This document shows, piece by piece, positions 33,438 to 43,181 of a DNA stretch of 64,000 bases; position 1 is the stretch's first letter; every line of letters starts with the position of its first letter. The position numbers were made by a program, and so were the translations under genes. The notes beneath the pieces are model-generated. The model had not been told where the DNA came from. It did not search any database and saw only the letters and a list, made by a program, of their open reading frames with translations. Source of the stretch: Pseudomonas fluorescens (GTDB lineage Bacteria; Pseudomonadota; Gammaproteobacteria; Pseudomonadales; Pseudomonadaceae); the NCBI RefSeq assembly GCF_040448305.1, contig NZ_CP148752.1:1-64000 (forward strand), given 5' to 3'.

Positions 33438-34745
33438 ATGCTGACTTTCCTTGGCTTCGCCATGGTCATCACGTTCATGTTCCTGATCATGACCAAGCGC
33501 CTGTCTGCGCTGATCGCGCTGATCCTCATTCCAATCATCTTCGCCCTGTTCGGCGGCTTCGGCCCGAAAATCGGCCCGATGATGCTCGAAGGCATCACCA
33601 AGCTTGCGCCAACCGGCGTGATGCTGATGTTCGCTATCTTGTACTTCGCCCTGATGATCGACTCCGGCCTGTTCGACCCGGCCGTGCGCAAGATCCTCAA
33701 ACTGGTCAAGGGCGACCCGCTGAAAGTTTCGGTCGGCACCGCCGTTCTGGCGCTCGTTGTCTCCCTCGATGGTGACGGCGCGACCACTTACATGATCTGC
33801 GTGGCCGCCATGCTGCCGCTCTACAGCCGTATCGGCATGAGCCCGCGGATCATGGCCGGCCTGATCATCCTTGCCGGTGGCGTGATGAACATGACCCCGT
33901 GGGGTGGCCCGACCGCTCGCGCAGCCAGTGCGTTGCATGTGGACCCGTCCGACATCTTCGTACCGATGATTCCCGCGATGCTGGCCGGCGTGGTGGCGAT
34001 CCTGGTCATTGCCTATTTCTACGGCAAGCGTGAACGTGCACGCCTGGGTGAACTGCACCTGGTGGGCGAGGAAATCGACCACAGTGAAATCAGCGTTTCG
34101 CAGTTCCCGGATGCCCGTCGTCCGAAGCTGATCTGGTTCAACGGCGCCCTGACCCTGGCCTTGATGTGCACCCTGATCGCCGGCCTGCTGCCGTTGCCAG
34201 TACTGTTCATGGTGGCGTTCAGTATCGCCATGATCGTCAACTATCCTTGCCTGCAACAGCAGAAGGATCGTGTCGCGGCTCACGCCGGTAGCGTGCTGGC
34301 GGTGGTCGGGTTGATCTTTGCGGCCGGTATCTTCACCGGTATCCTGACCGGCACCGGGATGGTCGATGCCATGTCGAAAAGCCTGTTGGCGGTGATTCCG
34401 GATTTCCTCGGCCCGTACCTGGCTGTGATCACGGCACTGGTAAGCATGCCGTTCACTTTCTTCATGTCGAACGATGCATTTTATTACGGCGTGTTACCGG
34501 TACTTGCCGAAGCCGCCAGCCATTACGGTATAACCGCGGTGGAAATGGCACGTGCCTCGATCGTCGGTCAGCCCGTCCACCTGTTGAGCCCGCTGGTTCC
34601 ATCGACTTACCTGTTGGTGGCCCTGGCCGGCATCGATTTCGGTGACCACCAGCGCTTCACTCTCAAGTGGGCAGTGCTGGTTTGTATCTGCATACTGATT
34701 GCTGCACTGCTGTTGGGGACTTTCCCGGTGTTCAGCACTCTATAA
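33438..34745 (+). CDS. CitMHS family citrate-Mg2+/H+ symporter
   Basis: Inner-membrane transporter of 435 residues with about eleven to twelve hydrophobic segments. The family features LDGDGATTYMIC, LAGGVMNMTPWGGPTARAAS and FFMSNDAFYYGVLPVLAE are present. Members import metal-citrate or related dicarboxylate complexes with protons. The ribosome-binding site is GGAG before the ATG. No two-component regulator is adjacent. Confidence 0.93.
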   Translation: MLTFLGFAMVITFMFLIMTKRLSALIALILIPIIFALFGGFGPKIGPMMLEGITKLAPTGVMLMFAILYFALMIDSGLFDPAVRKILKLVKGDPLKVSVGTAVLALVVSLDGDGATTYMICVAAMLPLYSRIGMSPRIMAGLIILAGGVMNMTPWGGPTARAASALHVDPSDIFVPMIPAMLAGVVAILVIAYFYGKRERARLGELHLVGEEIDHSEISVSQFPDARRPKLIWFNGALTLALMCTLIAGLLPLPVLFMVAFSIAMIVNYPCLQQQKDRVAAHAGSVLAVVGLIFAAGIFTGILTGTGMVDAMSKSLLAVIPDFLGPYLAVITALVSMPFTFFMSNDAFYYGVLPVLAEAASHYGITAVEMARASIVGQPVHLLSPLVPSTYLLVALAGIDFGDHQRFTLKWAVLVCICILIAALLLGTFPVFSTL

Positions 34746-34756
34746 GCCCAAGACTC

Positions 34757-34805
34757 ACCACTTCGGGTCCAGGCTTCGCTGTTTGAAGCCCGGGCCCGTT
34801 GTGGT
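34757..34805. repeat. Long GC-rich hairpin between CitMHS and terC
   Basis: ACCAC-CGGGTCC-GGCTTC pairs with GAAGCC-GGGCCCG-GTGGT around a GCTGTTT loop, with small mismatches. It could be the transporter's terminator, though the T-run after it is weak (TTTAAC), or a structured leader of terC. Confidence 0.6.
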
Positions 34806-34830
34806 TTAACAATCGCTCAAAGGAATACAC

Positions 34831-35598
34831 ATGGAATGGCTGACCAACCCTGAAATCTGGGTTGCCTTCTTCACCCTGACCGCCCTGGAAATCGTCCTGG
34901 GTATCGATAACATCATCATGATTTCGATCCTGGTCAGCCGCATGCCCAAACACATGCAGGCGCGCACCCGGATTTTCGGTCTGGCGCTGGCCATGATCAC
35001 GCGAATCCTGCTTCTGCTGTCGATCACCTGGGTCATGCGCCTGACGACGGACCTGTTCGAAGTGTTCGGCCAGGGTATTTCCGGACGCGACCTGATCCTG
35101 TTCTTCGGTGGTCTGTTCCTGCTGTGGAAAAGCTCGCAAGAGATGTACCACGCACTGGAAGGTGAAGACGAAAGCCACGACGAGCCTTCGGGCAAGGGCG
35201 GCAACTTCCTCTACACCATCATCCAGATCGCGATCATTGACATCGTGTTCTCCCTGGACTCGGTAATCACTGCGGTCGGCATGGTGTCCCAGGTACCGGT
35301 CATGGTCGCGGCAATCATCGTGGCCGTGCTGGTGATGATGTGGGCATCGGGCACCATCAGTGAGTTCATCGACAAGCACCCATCGCTGAAGATGCTGGCG
35401 TTGTCGTTCCTGCTATTGGTCGGTACCGTGCTGATTGCCGAATCCCTGGACGTGCACGTGCCAAAAGGCTACGTCTACTTTGCCATGGCGTTCTCGCTGG
35501 CTGTGGAAGCGATCAACATCAAGATGCGCACCGCCATTGCGAAAAAGAGGAAACAGCAGGATCCGGTAAAGCTGCGCAAGGACATTCCGGGCCAGTAA
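34831..35598 (+). CDS. TerC family integral membrane protein
   Basis: A 255-residue membrane protein with about seven hydrophobic segments. The conserved acidic motifs of TerC proteins are present: ALEIVLGIDNIIMI and DIVFSLDSVITA, both with buried Asp residues thought to bind metal. The family is linked to tellurite resistance and, in several bacteria, to manganese export. The C-terminal tail is Lys/Arg-rich. Precise substrate unassigned. Confidence 0.92.
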   Translation: MEWLTNPEIWVAFFTLTALEIVLGIDNIIMISILVSRMPKHMQARTRIFGLALAMITRILLLLSITWVMRLTTDLFEVFGQGISGRDLILFFGGLFLLWKSSQEMYHALEGEDESHDEPSGKGGNFLYTIIQIAIIDIVFSLDSVITAVGMVSQVPVMVAAIIVAVLVMMWASGTISEFIDKHPSLKMLALSFLLLVGTVLIAESLDVHVPKGYVYFAMAFSLAVEAINIKMRTAIAKKRKQQDPVKLRKDIPGQ

Positions 35599-35622
35599 CC
35601 CGAAAGCGCTAAATACGCAAAA

Positions 35623-35715
35623 CCTGTGGGAGCGAGCCTGCTCGCGATGGCGGTCTGTCAATCAACATCAAAGTTGAATCTGATGACCTCATCGCGAGCA
35701 GGCTCGCTCCCACAT
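35623..35715. repeat. REP doublet (REPIN)
   Basis: Inverted copies of CTGTGGGAGCGAGCCTGCTC, 25 nt after terC, within the 292-nt gap before the Na/Pi transporter. The rest of the gap shows no clear promoter. Confidence 0.92.
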
Positions 35716-35890
35716 TGTTTTGTGTGGCTGGAAGGCCAATGTTTCATGACAGTTTTGTTTCAATCCCTTCTTTGGCTATGCGATGCTGGCGCTCAGACCG
35801 TTAGCCAACTACAGCTTAAGTACAGAACGTAGAACGTCGCGCGGTACCGTCAACTTGCTCCTTTGGGGCGCTACACCACAGGGGGTCTTT

Positions 35891-37549
35891 ATGCTCACCC
35901 TGCTCAATTTACTTTCTGCCGTGGCCCTGCTGATCTGGGGCACGCACATCGTCCGAACCGGCATCCTGCGGGTCTACGGCACCAATCTGCGCCATGTCAT
36001 TGGCCACAACATGTCCAAACGCTGGCTGGCTTTCGCCTCCGGGATCGCCGTGACAGCGATGGTCCAGAGCAGCAACGCCACCGCCATGCTCGTCACCTCC
36101 TTTGTCGGCCAGGGCCTGATGACGCTGACCCCGGCGCTGGCCACCATGCTTGGCGCGGACGTCGGTACGGCGCTGATGGCGCGGGTGCTGACGTTCGATC
36201 TGTCGTGGCTGTCGCCGTTGCTGATTTTTGTCGGGGTGATTTTCTTTCTGTCGCGCAAGCAGACCCGACTCGGGCAGATGGGTCGTGTCGCCATTGGCTT
36301 GGGGCTGATCATTCTGGCGCTGCAACTGATTGTCGAAGCGGCGCATCCGATTACCCAGGCCAAAGGGGTGAAGGTGATTTTCGCCTCGCTCACCGGCGAC
36401 ATCCTGCTCGACGCCCTGGTCGGTGCGCTGTTCGCGATGATTTCTTACTCCAGCCTGGCCGCTGTGCTGCTGACCGCGACACTGGCGGGTGCCAACGTGA
36501 TCAGTCTGCCGGTGGCCATCGGGCTGGTGATCGGCGCCAATATCGGCAGCGGTGTACTCGCCTTCCTCAGCACCAGCATGCAGAACGCCGCCGGGCGCCA
36601 AGTGGCGCTTGGCAGCCTGCTGTACAAACTGATTGGTCTTTTATTGATCATTCCGGTGCTCGATCCGCTGGTGCACTGGCTCGATGGTCTGGATTTCAGC
36701 CCTCAGGAAATGGTCATTGGTTTTCATCTGCTCTACAACACCGTGCGCTGCCTGATCCTGCTGCCCAGCCTCGAACCGATGGCCAGGTTTTGTGCCTGGG
36801 TGCTGCCGGAGCGCCAGCAGGCCAATGGCACGGCCAAGCCCCGGCATCTTGACCCCACGGCATTGGTCACGCCCGGTTTGGCGCTGGCCAACGCAGCCCG
36901 GGAAACCCTGCGCATGGGCGACCTGATCGACAACATGCTCGAAGCCATGCTCGACGTGTTGCGCGGCAAACAGACCGCCGTCACCCAGGAAATCCGCCGC
37001 CTGACCGACGATGTGGAAGCGCTCTACAGTGCGATCAAGTTGTATCTGGCGCAAATGCCCCGGGAAGATCTCAGCGATCAGGACAGCCGGCGCTGGGCGG
37101 AAATCATCGAACTGGCGATCAACCTGAAACTCGCCAGCGACTTGATCGAACGCATGCTGCGCAAGATTCAGCAGCAGAAAACCTCGCAGCGCCGGTCGTT
37201 TTCCGAAGTCGGGCTGGACGAATTGACCGGGCTGCATGCGCAGTTGATTTCCAGCCTGCGGCTCGGGATGTCTGTGTTTCTCAGTGGAGACCCGGAAAGT
37301 GCCCGCCAGCTGGTGCGTGAAAAACGTCGTTTCCGCGCACAGGAACGGCGTCTGGCCCATGCTCATGTCAGCCGCTTGCAACGTAAAATCGTGCAAAGTA
37401 TCGAAACCAGTTCGTTGCACCTGGAGCTGATCGCCGACATGAAGCGTCTCAATTCGCTGTTTTGCAGCAGTGCCTACGTGGTGTTGGAAACATCGGACAC
37501 CGGTGCGCTGGTGGTCGACGATTTGAGCGACATCACACATTCACCCTGA
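35891..37549 (+). CDS. Na/Pi cotransporter family protein (NptA-like) with PhoU-like C-terminus
   Basis: A 552-residue inner-membrane protein. The N-terminal 300 residues hold two inverted Na/Pi repeats: the first has the QSSNATAML core, while the second reads SYSSLAAVLL, with Tyr in place of the usual Gln. The C-terminal 200 residues are helical and PhoU-like. The family imports phosphate with sodium. I chose MLTLLNLLSAVALLIWG as the start because the membrane region begins there. Confidence 0.9.
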   Translation: MLTLLNLLSAVALLIWGTHIVRTGILRVYGTNLRHVIGHNMSKRWLAFASGIAVTAMVQSSNATAMLVTSFVGQGLMTLTPALATMLGADVGTALMARVLTFDLSWLSPLLIFVGVIFFLSRKQTRLGQMGRVAIGLGLIILALQLIVEAAHPITQAKGVKVIFASLTGDILLDALVGALFAMISYSSLAAVLLTATLAGANVISLPVAIGLVIGANIGSGVLAFLSTSMQNAAGRQVALGSLLYKLIGLLLIIPVLDPLVHWLDGLDFSPQEMVIGFHLLYNTVRCLILLPSLEPMARFCAWVLPERQQANGTAKPRHLDPTALVTPGLALANAARETLRMGDLIDNMLEAMLDVLRGKQTAVTQEIRRLTDDVEALYSAIKLYLAQMPREDLSDQDSRRWAEIIELAINLKLASDLIERMLRKIQQQKTSQRRSFSEVGLDELTGLHAQLISSLRLGMSVFLSGDPESARQLVREKRRFRAQERRLAHAHVSRLQRKIVQSIETSSLHLELIADMKRLNSLFCSSAYVVLETSDTGALVVDDLSDITHSP

Positions 37550-37604
37550 ACGTCCACGGTTACCTGAAGTCTGTTGAACTTAGCTAGCCGTACGGAAGCT
37601 TGTT

Positions 37605-38981
37605 ATGCGTTGTCTGTTGTTCGCCTGCCTGTTGCTTGGTTCATTCCCGTCATTCGCCCTGGATCGTTTCCAGGTCGAGGGCTATACCCTGCGCAACGGT
37701 TTGCAGTTGCTGCTCAAACCCGGCACTGACCGCGGGCATGTGGCGATCCGGCTGGTGGTCGGCGTTGGCCTGGACGATTTCAAGTGCGAAGAAAAGGAGC
37801 TGCCGCATCTGCTGGAACACCTGTTGTTCAGCGGTATCGACGCCAGCGGCGAAGGCGGGCTGGAAGAACGCATGCAGGCTCTGGGCGGCGAGTGGAACGC
37901 GTTCACCAGCAATGCCGATACGACCTTCGTCATCGAAGCCCCGGCGAAAAACCAGCGCAAGGTGCTCGACCTGTTGCTGGCGCTGCTGATCCAGACCCGC
38001 TTCGATGACAACGCCATAAACGCCGCCAAGCAAGTGGTCGAGCGAGAAGACGGCGGCCACTATTCGCACCTGCAGCGCTGGCTCGATCGTCAGGACCTGG
38101 GCCACACGGCCAGCAAACAACTGGCCGTGGAGCTGGGCCTCAAATGCCCGGAGCGTGCGCAAGTCGATGACCTGACCCGTGAACAACTGGAGCAGGTGCG
38201 CAAGGACTGGTACGCGCCGAACAACATGACCCTGATCGTGGTCGGCGATCTCGACAAGTTGCTGCCGGCTTATCTGGAGCGGGCGTATGGCGCGCTGGAA
38301 GCGATTACGCCTGGCGAGCATCCGCCGCTGCCGCAAATCCAGACCAGCGCCGCCCATGAGCGCACCTTGACCCACGGTCTGGTCGGCAACGGCGCCAAGT
38401 TGCACTGGCTGGTGCCGGAGCCGGTACTGGAGGACCAGCACGACGAAACCTTCGATTTGCTCAAGGACTATCTGGATTGGGCGCTCTATCGCCAGTTACG
38501 CCTGGCTCACGGTTTGTCCTACGGTCCGTGGGCGGAACGCGAGGTATTCGGCGGCGTGGGTTTCATGAGCCTCAACGCCGACCTTGAGCGCGACGACGTG
38601 GCCGAGGCCGAACAAGTACTCGAGGACCTGAAGGCCGCACTGCTCAAGGACGGCCTCAATGCCGACACCTTCAACCGCCTCAAGCAGGCTGCGATTGCCC
38701 GCCAGGCCTGGGCCGTACAAGGCAACAGTGCGTTGGCCGACTACTACTGGAGCGCCATCGGCAACTACGAAGATGGCCACTTCGCCAACCCGGCCCGGGA
38801 GCTGCAAGAAGTGACCCAGGAAGAAGCGAACAAGGCCGTGCGTGAATTGCTCCTGCAACCGGGGTATTTGCGGATCGAGAAGCCGTTGTTCAGTTATGAC
38901 CAGTTGATGTGGCTGGTGGTCGGTGGGGTGGGCTTGATCGTATTGATGCTGGTGGGCTGGCGTTTGCATCGCAAGAAGTAA
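37605..38981 (+). CDS. M16 family zinc metallopeptidase, membrane anchored
   Basis: Pitrilysin/insulinase-type protease of 458 residues. A signal peptide (MRCLLFACLLLGSFPSFA) is followed by the M16 core with inverted zinc motif HLLEH (H68, E71, H72) and the downstream E in the KQVVERED region. A single TM helix (about 435-453, WLVVGGVGLIVLMLVGW) with a basic tail anchors the C-terminus. The catalytic half should therefore face the periplasm. It stands alone, without the usual second M16 partner next to it. Confidence 0.9.
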   Translation: MRCLLFACLLLGSFPSFALDRFQVEGYTLRNGLQLLLKPGTDRGHVAIRLVVGVGLDDFKCEEKELPHLLEHLLFSGIDASGEGGLEERMQALGGEWNAFTSNADTTFVIEAPAKNQRKVLDLLLALLIQTRFDDNAINAAKQVVEREDGGHYSHLQRWLDRQDLGHTASKQLAVELGLKCPERAQVDDLTREQLEQVRKDWYAPNNMTLIVVGDLDKLLPAYLERAYGALEAITPGEHPPLPQIQTSAAHERTLTHGLVGNGAKLHWLVPEPVLEDQHDETFDLLKDYLDWALYRQLRLAHGLSYGPWAEREVFGGVGFMSLNADLERDDVAEAEQVLEDLKAALLKDGLNADTFNRLKQAAIARQAWAVQGNSALADYYWSAIGNYEDGHFANPARELQEVTQEEANKAVRELLLQPGYLRIEKPLFSYDQLMWLVVGGVGLIVLMLVGWRLHRKK

Positions 38982-39020
38982 CCATTCCATGTGACAGCGG
39001 ACTGAGAGGCCTTGCCGGTT

Positions 39021-39115
39021 CCCTGTGGGAGCGAGCTTGCTCGCGATAGCGGATTGTAAGTCGACAAAAATGTTGGATGTGCTGGCCTCATCGCGAGCAG
39101 GCTCGCTCCCACAGG
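39021..39115. repeat. REP doublet (REPIN)
   Basis: Inverted copies of CTGTGGGAGCGAGCTTGCTC / GAGCAGGCTCGCTCCCACAG between the M16 peptidase and the DUF5924/DUF2914 gene. Confidence 0.92.
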
Positions 39116-39209
39116 TTGCGTGGTGTAACTGACCGTGAACCCTCGCCACAGGGCCGCACCAGCGGTACCCTGTCGAGGTTTTTTCCTACGACGACTGTGA
39201 AACCGCCGA

Positions 39210-40238
39210 ATGCAAAACCTGCCCCTTTTCCTACAGCGCATCCTCGAATTGATGAAGCGCTACCCTGGGGTCATTGCGCTCTGTGGTTTCATCTCCGGGG
39301 TGGGCAGTTTCATTCTGGTCGATCGCCAGCAAGGCCTGGCGAGCTGGATCACCACCATCATGCTGATCAGCTGGATCTGGCTGATGCTGGAAAACAGCCT
39401 GACCAAGCTGTTCACGCGCATTTTCAAGCGCGAAATACCGGAACCCTTGCTGCGTTACGCGACGCAGATGATCCATCAGGAAAGCCTGTTCTTTGTCCTG
39501 CCGTTCTTCTTCATCACCACGACGTGGAACAGCGGCCAGTTGTTTTTCACCGGGCTGCTGGGCGTCGCGGCGCTGATATCGATCATCGACCCGCTCTACT
39601 ACAAGTGGCTGGCTCCACGGCGCTGGGCGTTTCTGGCCCTGCACACCCTGACCCTGTTCGCCGCGCTGCTCACCGCCTTGCCGGTGATCATGCACCTGAC
39701 CACCGCGCAAAGTTTCAAATGGGCACTGGGTATCTCGGTGCTGCTGTCGTTCCCGAGCCTGGCATCGATCTTCCCGATTCGTACCCTGCGCAATGCACTG
39801 GCGATCTTGAGTATCACCCTGGGCATCGGCGCCGTTGGTTGGGCGCTGCGCTCGTGGGTGCCGCCGGCGACGCTGTGGATGACTGACGTGGCCATCAGCA
39901 CGCAGATGCAGGACCGCACGCCTGGCGTCAGCCTCGACGAAGTCAGCGCCGAGCAGATTCGCAGTGGCGGGCTCTATGCGTACACCGCGATCAACGCCCC
40001 GCGTGGCCTGGACGAGCGGATTTATCACGTCTGGAAATTCAACGGTAAAGAGGTCGACCGCATCCCCCTGGATATTCGTGGCGGGCGCAAGGAAGGTTAC
40101 CGGGCCTGGACCCACAAGCAGAACTTCCCGGGCAACCCGGCCGGCAAATGGCAGGTTCGGGTGCTGACCGAAGATGGCCAGGTCATCGGCGTGCTGCGCT
40201 TCAAAGTCACGGACAGCACAGCGATCAAAGAAAAGTAG
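39210..40238 (+). CDS. DUF5924/DUF2914 membrane protein of unknown function
   Basis: A 342-residue inner-membrane protein. About six hydrophobic helices fill residues 20-220. The C-terminal periplasmic-type domain (about 240-335) matches the DUF2914 pattern, with YAYTAINAPRGLDERIYHVWKFNG and VRVLTEDGQVIGVLRFKV. The role is unknown; it lies upstream of the MCE transport operon but is separated by 54 nt and could be independent. Confidence 0.8.
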   Translation: MQNLPLFLQRILELMKRYPGVIALCGFISGVGSFILVDRQQGLASWITTIMLISWIWLMLENSLTKLFTRIFKREIPEPLLRYATQMIHQESLFFVLPFFFITTTWNSGQLFFTGLLGVAALISIIDPLYYKWLAPRRWAFLALHTLTLFAALLTALPVIMHLTTAQSFKWALGISVLLSFPSLASIFPIRTLRNALAILSITLGIGAVGWALRSWVPPATLWMTDVAISTQMQDRTPGVSLDEVSAEQIRSGGLYAYTAINAPRGLDERIYHVWKFNGKEVDRIPLDIRGGRKEGYRAWTHKQNFPGNPAGKWQVRVLTEDGQVIGVLRFKVTDSTAIKEK

Positions 40239-40292
40239 TCCGGTTCGTGCTATTACGTAGAGCTGCGTAATCACTGAACAAGCACGGAGCTT

Positions 40293-41441
40293 ATGATCAG
40301 CAGCACAATGGCCGGCAATGCCCGATTGGACACGTCGATTACCCCTGCGCGGTTGCGGGTGACGGGCGACTGGACGCTTGCCCATTACGCTGACCTCAAG
40401 CTGTTGAGCGAAAAACTCCACGGCCAGTACGACGCCAACACCCCCATCGACCTCAATGGTCTCGGTGCCCTCGACACCGCCGGCGCCTCGCTGTTGGTCG
40501 AGCTGCTCGGCTCCGAGCGCCTCGGCCGCTCCGCCGAACATCCTGATTGCACACTCTCCGCTGCCGACCGCGCGTTGCTGCAAACCGTCTACTGCTCGTT
40601 GACCGATTTCTGCGTACCGATCAAGGAACCGGAAGTCAGCGTTTCCATTCAGTTGCTGACCCGCATTGGCCGCGCGGTGGACGCCGTCTGGCAGGACACC
40701 CTGCAACTACTGGGTTTCGTCGGCCTGATCATCGAAACCATCGCCCGTGGCCTGTTCCGTCCCAAGCGCTGGCGCGTCACGCCGATGATCGCCCACATCG
40801 AACAGACCGGTCTCGACGCCGCCCCCATCGTTGCATTGCTGACTTTTCTGGTGGGCGCCGTCGTGGCGTTCCTGGGGTCGACGGTGCTGGCCACTTTCGG
40901 CGCCACCGTCTTCACCGTGGACCTGGTGGGGTTTGCCTTCCTGCGTGAATTCGGTGTGTTGTTGACCGCGATCCTGATGGCCGGGCGTACCGCCAGTGCG
41001 TTCACGGCGCAAATCGGTTCGATGAAGGCCAACGAGGAAATCGACGCCATCCGCACCCTGGGCCTCGATCCCGTGGAGTTGCTGGTGGTGCCGCGGGTCC
41101 TGGCGTTGCTGATCGCCCTGCCGATGCTGACCTTTCTGGCGATGCTGTCGGGGATCATCGGTGGTGCCGTGGTCTGCGCGGTGGCGCTGGATATCTCGCC
41201 GGCGATGTTCCTGTCGCTGCTGCAAACGGACATCGGCGTTCAGCACTTCCTGGTGGGGATCGTCAAAGCGCCGGTGTTCGCCTTCCTCATCGCCGCCATC
41301 GGTTGTCTTGAAGGCTTCAAAGTCAGTGGCAGCGCTGAGTCTGTGGGCGCGCACACCACGTCGAGTGTGGTGCAGTCGATTTTCGTGGTGATCGTGATGG
41401 ATGCGATCGCCGCGATGTTTTTCATGGAGATGGGTTGGTGA
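40293..41441 (+). CDS. MlaE-family ABC permease with N-terminal STAS-like domain
   Basis: Permease of an MCE-type lipid transport system, 382 residues. The N-terminal 100 residues look STAS-like (LRVTGDWTLAHYADLKLL, DLNGLGALDTAGASLLVELL). The rest is the MlaE fold with LREFGVLLTAILMAGRTASAFTAQIG and EEIDAIRTLGLDP, the family signatures. First gene of a tight four-gene operon: its stop overlaps the ATPase GTG start. Confidence 0.93.
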   Translation: MISSTMAGNARLDTSITPARLRVTGDWTLAHYADLKLLSEKLHGQYDANTPIDLNGLGALDTAGASLLVELLGSERLGRSAEHPDCTLSAADRALLQTVYCSLTDFCVPIKEPEVSVSIQLLTRIGRAVDAVWQDTLQLLGFVGLIIETIARGLFRPKRWRVTPMIAHIEQTGLDAAPIVALLTFLVGAVVAFLGSTVLATFGATVFTVDLVGFAFLREFGVLLTAILMAGRTASAFTAQIGSMKANEEIDAIRTLGLDPVELLVVPRVLALLIALPMLTFLAMLSGIIGGAVVCAVALDISPAMFLSLLQTDIGVQHFLVGIVKAPVFAFLIAAIGCLEGFKVSGSAESVGAHTTSSVVQSIFVVIVMDAIAAMFFMEMGW

Positions 41442-42241
41442 GTCGTGTACCCCGAGCGCCCTCCGAGGCGGTGATTGAAGTCCGTGGGCTGTGCAACCGC
41501 TTTGGAAGCCAGAGCGTGCACGAGAACCTCGACCTGGACTTGTACAAGGGCGAGATCCTCGCCGTAGTCGGCGGCTCCGGCAGCGGCAAGTCGGTGCTGC
41601 TGCGCAGTATTGTCGGGTTGCGCCAGCCCAGTGAAGGCGTGGTGAAAGTCTTCGGGAAAAACCTGCCGACCTTGTCCGAACACGAGCGTTCGCTGGTGGA
41701 GCGGCGATTCGGCGTGCTGTTCCAGAAAGGCGCGCTGTTCTCTTCACTGACGGTAACCGAGAACGTCGCCTTGCCGCTGATCGAACACGCGGGCTTGAGC
41801 CGCAACGACGCCGAGCACCTGGCGGCGGTGAAAATGGCCCTGGCCGGGTTGCCGCTGTCGGCGGCAGAGAAGTACCCCTCGTCGCTGTCCGGCGGCATGA
41901 TCAAGCGTGCCGCGCTGGCCCGGGCGTTGGCGCTGGACCCGGACATCCTGTTTCTCGACGAGCCCACCGCCGGTCTCGACCCGATCGGCGCCGCCGCGTT
42001 CGACCAATTGATCCTGACTCTGCGCGATGCTTTGGGCCTAAGTGTCTTTCTGGTGACCCACGACCTCGACACGCTCTACACCATCACCGACCGGGTGGCG
42101 GTGCTGGCGCAGAAAAAAGTGCTGGTGGCGGACGCCATCGACAAGGTCTCGGAAACCAACGATGCGTGGATTCACGAATACTTCCATGGCCCCCGCGGCC
42201 GCGCGGCATTGACAGCCGCCCAACAGCTCAACGAGGTCTGA
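41438..42241 (+). CDS. MlaF-type ABC ATPase
   Basis: ATP-binding subunit of the MCE transporter, 267 residues. Walker A is GGSGSGKS, the signature motif is LSGGMIKR and Walker B is ILFLDEP; the H-loop is in VTHDLDTL. The start is the GTG at 41438, which overlaps the permease stop as GTGA and so implies coupled translation. One nucleotide separates it from the MCE gene. Confidence 0.94.
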   Translation: MSRVPRAPSEAVIEVRGLCNRFGSQSVHENLDLDLYKGEILAVVGGSGSGKSVLLRSIVGLRQPSEGVVKVFGKNLPTLSEHERSLVERRFGVLFQKGALFSSLTVTENVALPLIEHAGLSRNDAEHLAAVKMALAGLPLSAAEKYPSSLSGGMIKRAALARALALDPDILFLDEPTAGLDPIGAAAFDQLILTLRDALGLSVFLVTHDLDTLYTITDRVAVLAQKKVLVADAIDKVSETNDAWIHEYFHGPRGRAALTAAQQLNEV

Positions 42242-42242
42242 C

Positions 42243-43181
42243 ATGGAAACCCGAGCCCATCATGTATTGATCGGCCTGTTCACCGTGATTGTGGTGACGG
42301 CCGCTCTGTTGTTCGGCCTGTGGCTGGCCAAGTCCAGTGTCGACACCGAGTTCAAGGACTACGAAGTCGTGTTCAACGAGGCGGTCAGCGGTTTGTCCAA
42401 GGGCAGTTCGGTGCAGTACAGCGGGATCAAGGTCGGCGACGTGATCTTGCTGCGGCTGGACCCGAAAGACCCGCGTCGGGTGCTGGCGCGAATTCGCCTG
42501 GCCGGCGATACCCCGGTCAAGGAAGACACCCAGGCCAAACTGGCCCTGACCGGCGTCACCGGGACCTCGATCATCCAGCTCAGCGGCGGCACGCCACAGA
42601 GCCCGACGCTCAAGGGCAAGGACGGCAACCTGCCGACCATCGTCGCCTCGCCCTCGCCCATCGCCCGCCTGCTCAATGACAGCGAAAACCTGATGGCCGG
42701 GGTGACCACGCTGATGCATAACGTCAACCTGATGTTCTCCACGGAAAACATCGAGCGCATCAGCAACACCCTGGAGCATCTGGAGCAAACCACCGGGACC
42801 ATTGCCGAGCAGCGCGGCGATATCCGTCAGGCCATGCATCAGCTGGCCTCGGTGGGCAAGCAGGCCAACACCATGCTGGAGCAGACCACGGCGCTGATGC
42901 GCAATGCCAACGGGCTGCTCAACGAGCATGGCAAGGAGGCGCTGGGCAGCGCCGAGCAGGCGATGAAGTCGCTGCAGGAGAGCAGCGCCACCCTCAACAA
43001 ATTGATCACCGCCAATCAGGATTCGCTCAACAGCGGCATGCAAGGTCTCAATGGCCTGGGCCCGGCCGTGCGTGAGATGCGCGAAACCCTGAGTTCGTTG
43101 CGCACCATTACCACACGCCTGGAAGCCAACCCCAGCGGTTACCTGCTGGGTAGTGAAAAGACCAAGGAATTCACGCCATGA
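42243..43181 (+). CDS. MCE (MlaD-type) periplasmic lipid-binding protein
   Basis: A 312-residue protein with an N-terminal TM anchor (VLIGLFTVIVVTAALLFGLWLA), one MCE domain (about 40-120) and a long helical, coiled-coil-like tail rich in Gln, Asn and Ala. A pore-forming hexamer is expected from the family. It is longer than single-domain MlaD, so it belongs to the PqiB/YebT-like or Mla-variant group. It overlaps the lipoprotein gene by 4 nt. Confidence 0.93.
   Translation: METRAHHVLIGLFTVIVVTAALLFGLWLAKSSVDTEFKDYEVVFNEAVSGLSKGSSVQYSGIKVGDVILLRLDPKDPRRVLARIRLAGDTPVKEDTQAKLALTGVTGTSIIQLSGGTPQSPTLKGKDGNLPTIVASPSPIARLLNDSENLMAGVTTLMHNVNLMFSTENIERISNTLEHLEQTTGTIAEQRGDIRQAMHQLASVGKQANTMLEQTTALMRNANGLLNEHGKEALGSAEQAMKSLQESSATLNKLITANQDSLNSGMQGLNGLGPAVREMRETLSSLRTITTRLEANPSGYLLGSEKTKEFTP

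Noticed and set aside
34746..34830. A yybP-ykoY manganese riboswitch before terC
   Set aside because: The 85-nt gap is too short and lacks the conserved loop sequences; only a plain hairpin is seen.
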